A stretch of 7,938 bases of DNA from Parcubacteria group bacterium GW2011_GWB1_37_13 (GTDB taxonomy: Bacteria; Patescibacteriota; Minisyncoccia; Phycocordibacterales; UBA9973): contig LBSW01000042.1 in the NCBI GenBank assembly GCA_000990145.1, positions 1 through 7,938 on the forward strand, given 5' to 3'. The notes under the pieces are model-generated. The model saw only the letters and a list, made by a program, of their open reading frames with translations. It ran no database searches and was not told the DNA's origin. The position numbers and the translations under genes are program-made. Of this stretch, positions 4,230 through 7,938 are shown piece by piece (within the stretch, counting starts at the first letter, position 1; every line of letters begins with the position of its first letter).

Positions 4230-6006
4230 GAAAAAATATATATTGCCTCTGTTTGTTTTTAGTTTATTTATAACTTTATTAGGTTTTAATGTGAATGTCG
4301 CGAGCGCAGATTTTACTCCGGGTTGCACTTCTGATTCACAAATATATAGTCTGACCACTGGCCAGCTTTGTAACACAGTTTCATTAACCCAAAATCTCCA
4401 AATCGGGTCAAGAGGAAGCGAGGTTACGATCTTGCAAACATTTTTAAAAACAGAAGGCTATTTCTTTGGCAGAGTTGACGGCCGTTATGGAAGGATAACA
4501 GCGAGAGCGGTGGGAGATTTTCAAGAAGATGTGGATCTCTCTAGGACAGAAAGAGCCGATGCTCCTACCCGAGCTAAGATTAATGCATTCATCGCTGCGG
4601 GTGAGATATTCGACAACACCAACACTACCTCAACTTTACCAGAGGGTTGCACTTCCACTCAAGGCTACAGTCCAACAACTGGGGTGAAATGTGATAGTTC
4701 TGTTAGCGATAGCTCAGATTTTCCACCAGGCTGTTCATCAACTTCAGGATTTAGTTCAACGACAGGCAAGCCTTGCGGAAATAATTCAATTAACCCAAAT
4801 AAACCTTATATTTCGGGCGTAAAAGCAGAAAATTCAAGTGTAGGTTCTATTATAAATGTTTACGGCAACAATCTTAACGGTGGGACGATTAATTCTGATC
4901 AAAGCATTTATATTGATGGCCTACTTCAGAGAGTAACAATACTAGGTCAGGCGACTGACGGTTCATCTTTAGCTTTTACTCCTCCGACTATGCTTACAAC
5001 TGGAAGACATTCTGTTCAGATTACTAATTCTATGGGTCCAAATATTGGTGCAAGTGATGTAGCCTATTTTTCAATTGGTGCTTATTCGTCAACCCAACCC
5101 TCCATCACCGTCTTGAGTCCAAACGGGGGAGAGACATTGGCCTTAAGATCAACTGCTAACATAAGATGGAAAGCAAGTGGAAATTTATATCCCTATGTAT
5201 CAGTATATCTCCAACCCGAAGGGTCTAACACAGTTTATGCGATTGCATCTAGTAGGGCTGTTAATTCTCTTTACTTGAGTAGTTCAGGTCTATATGGATT
5301 CGATTGGTATGTTGGCGACGGGGTTTCTGCGACAGGAAAATACAGAATCTTAGTCCAAAATCATTCTGGTACAGAAGGAAGTTCCGACACAAAAGATTAC
5401 AGCGATTCCTATTTTACCATCACATCTTCAACGACTACTCAGCCTTCCATCACCGTCTTGAGTCCAAATGGCGGGGGAACATGGAATAAAGGTCAGACTT
5501 ATAATATAACTTGGAAATCAAGCGGTCTTGATGCGGTGATGATATATGCCCTAAGCAATAATGGCAAGAAATATTCTTGGACAGTTCCGACATCGCTAGA
5601 TGATTCAGATTATCAGACCATAAAAATATATATTAGTGATAAATCAACATATATATATGATTCTAGTGATAGTTATTTTACTATCGCTTCTGGACCAATT
5701 AGTAAGATTCTTGATGCAAGGTCTCTAACCGCCAACGTGATAAATGGAGCGACAAATACTTCAACAACTGAAAATGTGGTTGGCGCAGAATCTTTTCATT
5801 TCACACAATTTCTAGAAGAAGGCTCATATGGCAATGAAGTTATGGAACTTCAAAAATTATTGAATAAAGCTGGATATAACGCAGGAAATGTTGATGGAAT
5901 CTTTGGTCCCAAAGTTAAAGAAGCCCTGATTGGATTTCAAACCGCCAATGGACTGAAAAGCGACGGAATAGCAGGATATGAAGTTAGAACGTTTTTGAAT
6001 AGATAG
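4228..6006 (+). CDS. Secreted multidomain surface protein with two peptidoglycan-binding domains
   Basis: A 592-residue exported protein with a signal peptide (hydrophobic to about residue 24, likely cut at ASA-D, 27/28). Domains in order: a peptidoglycan-binding (PG_binding_1-like) domain at about 52-125 (IGSRGSEVTILQTFL, GYFFGRVDGRYGRITARAV); an IPT/TIG-like beta domain at about 193-283; two Ser/Thr-rich beta repeats each opening with SITVLSPNGG (from 292 and 407), resembling the Kre9/KNH-like family; and a second PG_binding_1-like domain at about 525-591. A 14-16 residue Cys-loop motif, PGC(T/S)S...TTG..C, occurs three times: C33-C48, C141-C155 and C169-C183. The first copy precedes the first peptidoglycan-binding domain and the other two follow it. 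There is no catalytic domain, so it probably binds cell wall or host/partner surface. Expression appears controlled by a G-tract promoter and a structured leader, which suits a variable surface molecule. Named function is unknown. Confidence 0.9.
   Translation: MKKYILPLFVFSLFITLLGFNVNVASADFTPGCTSDSQIYSLTTGQLCNTVSLTQNLQIGSRGSEVTILQTFLKTEGYFFGRVDGRYGRITARAVGDFQEDVDLSRTERADAPTRAKINAFIAAGEIFDNTNTTSTLPEGCTSTQGYSPTTGVKCDSSVSDSSDFPPGCSSTSGFSSTTGKPCGNNSINPNKPYISGVKAENSSVGSIINVYGNNLNGGTINSDQSIYIDGLLQRVTILGQATDGSSLAFTPPTMLTTGRHSVQITNSMGPNIGASDVAYFSIGAYSSTQPSITVLSPNGGETLALRSTANIRWKASGNLYPYVSVYLQPEGSNTVYAIASSRAVNSLYLSSSGLYGFDWYVGDGVSATGKYRILVQNHSGTEGSSDTKDYSDSYFTITSSTTTQPSITVLSPNGGGTWNKGQTYNITWKSSGLDAVMIYALSNNGKKYSWTVPTSLDDSDYQTIKIYISDKSTYIYDSSDSYFTIASGPISKILDARSLTANVINGATNTSTTENVVGAESFHFTQFLEEGSYGNEVMELQKLLNKAGYNAGNVDGIFGPKVKEALIGFQTANGLKSDGIAGYEVRTFLNR
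5101..5123 (+). repeat. Exact 23-base direct repeat, copy 1
   Basis: This stretch, coding SITVLSPN, is identical base for base to 5446-5468, 345 bases (115 codons) downstream and in the same frame. The rest of the two beta repeats has diverged, so the identity suggests recent conversion or an in-frame duplication, and gives a site for recombination that would delete one repeat. Confidence 0.85.
5446..5468 (+). repeat. Exact 23-base direct repeat, copy 2
   Basis: Second copy of the sequence at 5101-5123, opening the second Ser/Thr-rich beta repeat at residue 407 of the surface protein. Confidence 0.85.
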
Positions 6007-6035
6007 AATTTTTCTTTTTCGATAACTTTCGTATG

Positions 6036-6080
6036 CTTCAATTTTACTTGAAGTGTTGCTACCAACTAGGCAAGACCTAG
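6036..6080 (+). other. Two consecutive hairpins in the 3' untranslated region
   Basis: CTTCAA/TTGAAG (6036-6041 with 6048-6053) and CTAGG/CCTAG (6066-6070 with 6076-6080, loop CAAGA) are perfect short stems between the surface-protein stop and the terminator at 6124. They may protect the mRNA 3' end or belong to a small RNA. I recognise no known RNA family. Confidence 0.4.
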
Positions 6081-6087
6081 CTGAACA

Positions 6088-6123
6088 CGAAAAGAAAAGA
6101 AAAAACCAAAGAAACAAAAATAA
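6088..6123 (+). pseudogene. Degenerate twin of the Lys-rich peptide gene
   Basis: The frame ending in TAA at 6121-6123 reads RKEKKKPKKQK, nearly identical to RKEKKKPKKNK at 3944-3976. Of eleven codons five differ; four changes are synonymous, including AGA/CGA, and one is Asn/Gln. Extending the match to the left without gaps places TAG (6067-6069) where the other copy has its TTG start, and an in-frame TGA at 6082, so it has no start codon. It looks like a decayed duplicate. Chance similarity of A-rich DNA is the alternative. Confidence 0.35.
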
Positions 6124-6153
6124 CTAAAAAGCCCCGAATATGGGGCTTTTTAG
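6124..6153. terminator. Bidirectional intrinsic terminator between convergent genes
   Basis: CTAAAAAGCCCC pairs with GGGGCTTTTTAG (12 bp) around a GAATAT loop, with A and T runs on both sides. It can terminate the plus-strand surface-protein transcript and the minus-strand coiled-coil transcript, whose stop is at 6162. Confidence 0.9.
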
Positions 6154-6161
6154 TTTAGAAT

Positions 6162-6431
6162 TTATTTTTTTATTTCTAATTTTTTCTCCACGAAACCAAC
6201 TCGGTTTTCAAGTTCCTTGTATGCAATTTTAGAAGCTTTGGTCTCAGCAAAATCATCTATTCTTTTGTTTGTACCTTCAAGCTTATTTTCAACGTCGTCA
6301 ATTTTCTTAGTCAATTTATTTTCAACGTCGTCAATCTTTTTTGTTAATCTTGTTTCTAGCCCGGTAAAACTGCCAGCCATTACTATTACCAAATCATTAA
6401 TAGTCATTTTCTTTTGTACTTTCTTTTTCAT
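6162..6431 (-). CDS. Small coiled-coil protein, function unknown
   Basis: An 89-residue protein. After a basic start (MKKKVQKK) comes a conserved-looking hydrophobic patch, TINDLVIVMAGSFTGLE, and then a long charged region with regular hydrophobic spacing that should form a coiled coil. It includes two copies of the 11-residue unit LTKKIDDVENK and related sequence LEGTNKRIDDF. The C-terminus, ENRVGFVEKKLEIKK, continues the coil. There is no signal peptide or membrane segment. Short proteins of this style are, to my knowledge, frequent in Parcubacteria, with no assigned role. The minus-strand promoter TTGCTT-16-TATACT ends 7 bases before the ATG, so translation may start at or within one base of the mRNA 5' end. 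It converges with the surface-protein gene on a shared terminator. Confidence 0.8.
   Translation of the reverse strand: MKKKVQKKMTINDLVIVMAGSFTGLETRLTKKIDDVENKLTKKIDDVENKLEGTNKRIDDFAETKASKIAYKELENRVGFVEKKLEIKK
6291..6356 (-). repeat. Tandem 33-base repeat inside the coiled-coil gene
   Basis: Units at 6291-6323 and 6324-6356 both begin AACGTCGTCAAT on the plus strand and encode an 11-residue coiled-coil unit on the minus strand. They differ at several mostly silent positions. An 11-residue unit equals three helical turns, so copy-number change would lengthen the rod without breaking it. Confidence 0.75.
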
Positions 6432-6438
6432 AAGTTTA

Positions 6439-6466
6439 AGTATAACAGGCGGTATTTTTAAAGCAA
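6439..6466 (-). promoter_or_regulatory. Promoter of the coiled-coil gene, apparently leaderless
   Basis: On the minus strand TTGCTT (6466-6461) and TATACT (6444-6439) are 16 bp apart with a TG one base before the -10. Seven bases separate the -10 from the ATG at 6431, so the expected start point falls at about 6432 and the mRNA would have essentially no leader. Confidence 0.6.
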
Positions 6467-6479
6467 ATTAATCCACTGC

Positions 6480-6509
6480 TTGACTTTATGCGTCGGGGGG
6501 GGGTACACT
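6480..6509 (+). promoter_or_regulatory. Promoter with G9 tract in the spacer
   Basis: TTGACT (6480-6485), nine bases, nine G (6495-6503) and TACACT (6504-6509) give an 18-bp spacer. The block structure equals that at 4085-4115, differing by one G, and the bases after the -10 are also alike (ACTTATGGGTAT here, ACTTAGAGGTAT there). It should drive the 94-residue ORF at 6541. Confidence 0.65.
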
Positions 6510-6540
6510 TATGGGTATTAATATTTAACAAATAAAATAT

Positions 6541-6825
6541 ATGGGTATAGAAAATCCACAAAATCAAAAAAGTGATTCTGTTGTTGAAAAAAAAGAAACT
6601 GCAAAAGAGGCATTACATGTTTATCTCGGGACTTTAGGTTTTTTTGCTGAGACTAATTACAGTGGTAATGAGTATGCAAAATGGGTTAGTCAAGATGGGG
6701 AACTTGTTATAGGAAGTTTGCCTGATTTAGACGATATGCCAAATTTAGGAGAAGTAGGCCCTCATCATTCAAATGGTCGCAACTGGAAACCTATATCATT
6801 AGGAAATTTTGCTCGTCTTGATTAA
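6541..6825 (+). CDS. Hypothetical 94-residue protein
   Basis: I do not recognise this protein. The first 20 or so residues (MGIENPQNQKSDSVVEKKE) are polar and probably flexible. From about residue 20 a compact acidic region follows, with LHVYLGTLGFF, an aromatic YAKWVSQDGELVIG stretch suggesting a beta hairpin, and a DLDDMP segment. It has no cysteine, signal peptide or membrane helix, so it should be cytoplasmic. It has its own G-tract promoter 30 bases upstream and its own terminator at 6856-6878, so it is probably transcribed alone. The leader is short and AT-rich with no Shine-Dalgarno site; ATGGGTAT occurs both at the start codon and at 6511-6518. The reading frame is supported by the promoter and terminator on either side more than by similarity. 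Confidence 0.65.
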   Translation: MGIENPQNQKSDSVVEKKETAKEALHVYLGTLGFFAETNYSGNEYAKWVSQDGELVIGSLPDLDDMPNLGEVGPHHSNGRNWKPISLGNFARLD

Positions 6826-6855
6826 ATTTTTTGAATAGGTACGACCTATCTAAAC

Positions 6856-6878
6856 AAAGCCATCGAAAGGTGGTTTTT
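6856..6878 (+). terminator. Intrinsic terminator with GAAA tetraloop
   Basis: AAAGCCATC (6856-6864) pairs with GGTGGTTTT (6869-6877), nine pairs including two G·U, closed by a GAAA loop and followed by a T-run (6874-6878). A separate ATAGGT/ACCTAT hairpin lies just before it (6835-6849). It should end the transcript of the 94-residue ORF. Confidence 0.65.
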
Positions 6879-6881
6879 GGG

Positions 6882-6910
6882 TTGCAAAAAACATGGGTTT
6901 GGGTTAATAT
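6882..6910 (+). promoter_or_regulatory. Promoter of the toxin-antitoxin operon, apparently leaderless
   Basis: TTGCAA (6882-6887) and TAATAT (6905-6910) are 17 bp apart. Six bases separate the -10 from the ATG at 6917, so transcription would start at or next to the start codon. It begins just after the terminator of the previous gene. Confidence 0.55.
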
Positions 6911-6916
6911 ATAAGT

Positions 6917-7156
6917 ATGAATATGTTGACCATTCCTAAAAATTTTATATCTAAATCCAATGATGATTTGGTGATTATTCCTCGCAAACAATACGAGAGT
7001 CTTTTAAGGGGTTCGAAAAATATATTTTTAAAATCCTACAGTAAGTCTGATATTATCTATGAAGAGCAAGACACAGACAAAGCAATAGAGATTTATAAAA
7101 AAGAAAAAAAGCATGGTAAGCTCAAAGTACTAAAATCTTTAGCTAGCCTGAGATAG
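6917..7156 (+). CDS. Antitoxin of a type II toxin-antitoxin pair (Phd/YefM-like)
   Basis: A 79-residue protein placed directly before a RelE/ParE-type toxin, from which its role as the antitoxin is mainly inferred. The N-terminal half, LTIPKNFISKSNDDLVIIPRKQYESLL when read across residues 4-30, resembles the DNA-binding half of Phd/YefM-like or AbrB-like antitoxins, which repress their own promoter. The Lys-rich C-terminal half (about residues 40-79, including DTDKAIEIYKKEKKHGKLK) would wrap around the toxin. Only 4 bases separate its TAG from the toxin ATG, so the two are surely cotranscribed. The ATG at 6917 fits a leaderless mRNA; a second ATG at 6923 is an alternative. No clear operator palindrome is visible at the promoter. 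Confidence 0.75.
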   Translation: MNMLTIPKNFISKSNDDLVIIPRKQYESLLRGSKNIFLKSYSKSDIIYEEQDTDKAIEIYKKEKKHGKLKVLKSLASLR

Positions 7157-7160
7157 CAAT

Positions 7161-7418
7161 ATGATTATTCGTCTCACTTCTAAATTCAGAAAGGCATATA
7201 AAAAGATGCCGAAGATGGTGAAAATAAAAGCAGAGGAGAAAGAAAAGATTTTTAAGGAAAATCCTTTTGATGCCAGACTTGATACTCACAAACTTCATGG
7301 AAAATACAAGAAATATTGGGCATTCACTGTGATTGGTCAATATAGAATTATGTTGGCGTTTTGCAGCAAAGAATTTGTTGATTTCATGAACATTGGCACT
7401 CATGATATTTATAAGTAA
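7161..7418 (+). CDS. RelE/ParE-family toxin
   Basis: An 85-residue basic protein of the RelE/ParE toxin superfamily, whose RelE-type members cut mRNA on the ribosome and whose ParE-type members poison gyrase. The order of features fits: an N-terminal strand and Lys-rich helix (TSKFRKAYKKMPKMVKIKAEEK), then NPFDARLDTHKLHGKYKKYW, the core strand GQYRIMLAF with its conserved Tyr-Arg, and the C-terminal FMNIGTHDIYK. The THDIYK ending and HKLHG motif point toward the YafQ/RelE-like mRNA-cleaving side, but this is not certain. The gene starts 4 bases after the antitoxin. It is complete, with no frameshift. No terminator is visible after it, and the rRNA promoter starts only 30 bases downstream. Confidence 0.85.
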   Translation: MIIRLTSKFRKAYKKMPKMVKIKAEEKEKIFKENPFDARLDTHKLHGKYKKYWAFTVIGQYRIMLAFCSKEFVDFMNIGTHDIYK

Positions 7419-7448
7419 ATAGGACATTTTTAGGGCTATGCATGTTGC

Positions 7449-7477
7449 TTGACTTATAAATTCTCTTAGCTTATACT
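7449..7477 (+). promoter_or_regulatory. rRNA operon promoter
   Basis: TTGACT (7449-7454) and TATACT (7472-7477) have an ideal 17-bp spacer, the best promoter in the window. A C-rich discriminator (CCC) follows, as often seen for rRNA promoters under growth-rate control. Transcription would start near G7485, giving a leader of about 235 bases before 16S. Confidence 0.75.
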
Positions 7478-7484
7478 CCCTACT

Positions 7485-7720
7485 GCGTCTTTCCTTTAGT
7501 GGAATGATGTTTTAATTTCACTTTCTTTGACAAATTAATAAATTGAGAACCCCCGACGTTCCGTCGGGGAAGCAAGTCTCAAAAATGAATTTGAGTAAGT
7601 AAATAATAATTTTTAGAGCAAAAAATTAAACTCTAACTTAAAATAGAAAATATAAACACAAAGACATTGCTGTTTTTTGTTTTGTTTCGTTCTTGTCTGG
7701 ACTTCGGTTCGGAAATAACT
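7485..7720 (+). other. rRNA leader with hairpins and a boxA-like site
   Basis: No gene is seen here. A boxA-like sequence, CTTTCTTTGACA (7521-7532), matches 9 of 12 bases of the Bacillus rrn boxA and 8 of 12 of the E. coli one, which bind the Nus antitermination factors. Then follows CCCCGACG-TTC-CGTCGGGG (7551-7569), with outer arms TTGAGA (7543-7548) and TCTCAA (7577-7582). CTCAAA (7578-7583) can instead pair with TTTGAG (7590-7595). TTAGAG/CTCTAA (7613-7618 with 7631-7636) forms a further stem. The final AT-rich part holds no clear second promoter. Confidence 0.5.
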
Positions 7721-7938
7721 TTTATTTAGAGTTTGATCCTAGCTCAGGATGAACGCTGGCGGCGTGGATAAGGCATGCAAGTCGAACGAATTTTTCATTT
7801 TCAATGATGCGATTATATCAAGTCAAAGGTCGTGAAAAATTAGTGGCGAACGAGGTAGTAATACATAGGAACTTCCCCCAGAGTCGTGAATAATCCGTCG
7901 AAAGACGGACTAATACACGATGGTCTCGCAAGAGTAAA
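7721..7938 (+). rRNA. rrs: 16S ribosomal RNA, 5' part
   Basis: The first about 218 bases of the small-subunit rRNA. AGAGTTTGATCC at 7728 corresponds to E. coli position 8, so the mature 5' end is near 7721. GCTCAGGATGAACGCTGGCG, GGCATGCAAGTCGAACG, GTGGCGAACG and AGTAATACATAGG follow in the correct order. The ATACATAGGAAC and GAATAATCCGTCGAAAGACG wording is Parcubacteria-like. Two departures from the common bacterial sequence are visible: an A at E. coli position 21 inside the 27F primer site, and GAGGTAGTAA where GGGTGAGTAA is usual. The gene continues beyond the window. Confidence 0.97.

Noticed and set aside
5857..6117. Open frame of 86 codons on the minus strand
   Set aside because: It is antisense to the second peptidoglycan-binding domain and crosses the terminator region, with no promoter.
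6030..6123. Possible structured small RNA (tmRNA or SRP RNA) before the 6124 terminator
   Set aside because: Neither the SRP tetraloop and asymmetric-loop motifs nor a tRNA-like end or tag ORF is present; only short hairpins are supported.
6511..6528. Upstream mini-ORF MGINI, whose start ATGGGTAT repeats at the real start 6541
   Set aside because: The predicted transcription start is near 6516, downstream of this ATG, so it should not be in the mRNA.
7143..7427. Open frame of 94 codons on the minus strand
   Set aside because: It is fully antisense to the toxin gene, which has strong family features.
1..7938. CRISPR array, tRNA genes, insertion sequences or phage genes
   Set aside because: No regularly spaced repeats, cloverleaf sequences, transposase or phage protein features were found on either strand.

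Overview
The window looks like a piece of a Patescibacteria (Candidate Phyla Radiation) genome, most likely from the Parcubacteria/Paceibacteria side. The signs are low GC, short genes with few Shine-Dalgarno sites, a tiny zinc-ribbon protein, a substrate-binding protein held by a membrane segment instead of a lipid anchor, a secreted protein mixing peptidoglycan-binding and Ser/Thr-rich beta domains, and a 16S rRNA start with Parcubacteria-like wording. This placement is inference from sequence style; no database was searched. All long genes read through with the standard code and end in TAA or TAG, so there is no sign of UGA recoding.

Left part (1-3470, minus strand): an apparent operon transcribed right to left. 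It runs from a histidine phosphatase through SecG and a family 5 solute-binding protein to the N-terminal third of ribonuclease J, which leaves the window. Two of the junctions carry inverted repeats whose arms include the upstream stop codon. The one between secG and the binding-protein gene is large (arms of 22 bases, 21 of them matching) and encloses a GC-rich island.

Middle (3485-4025, plus strand): divergent small genes, namely a zinc-ribbon protein of about 55 residues, a two-helix membrane peptide and an 18-residue basic peptide. They end at a strong terminator.

Centre (4026-6160): a regulatory region and a 592-residue secreted surface protein. Its promoter has a run of ten G between the -35 and -10 boxes. 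Its predicted mRNA starts with one arm of a 14-bp inverted repeat whose other arm covers the start codon. A bidirectional terminator separates it from a convergent small coiled-coil gene.

Right part (6162-7938): the coiled-coil gene (minus), an unknown 94-residue protein with a second G-run promoter of the same layout, a RelE/ParE-type toxin-antitoxin pair, and the promoter, leader and first ~218 bases of a 16S rRNA gene.

Most worth following up: two promoters built on the same plan (-35, nine bases, G9 or G10, -10), which suggests slippage-driven promoter switching, combined at one of them with a leader that can fold over the start codon of a surface protein.
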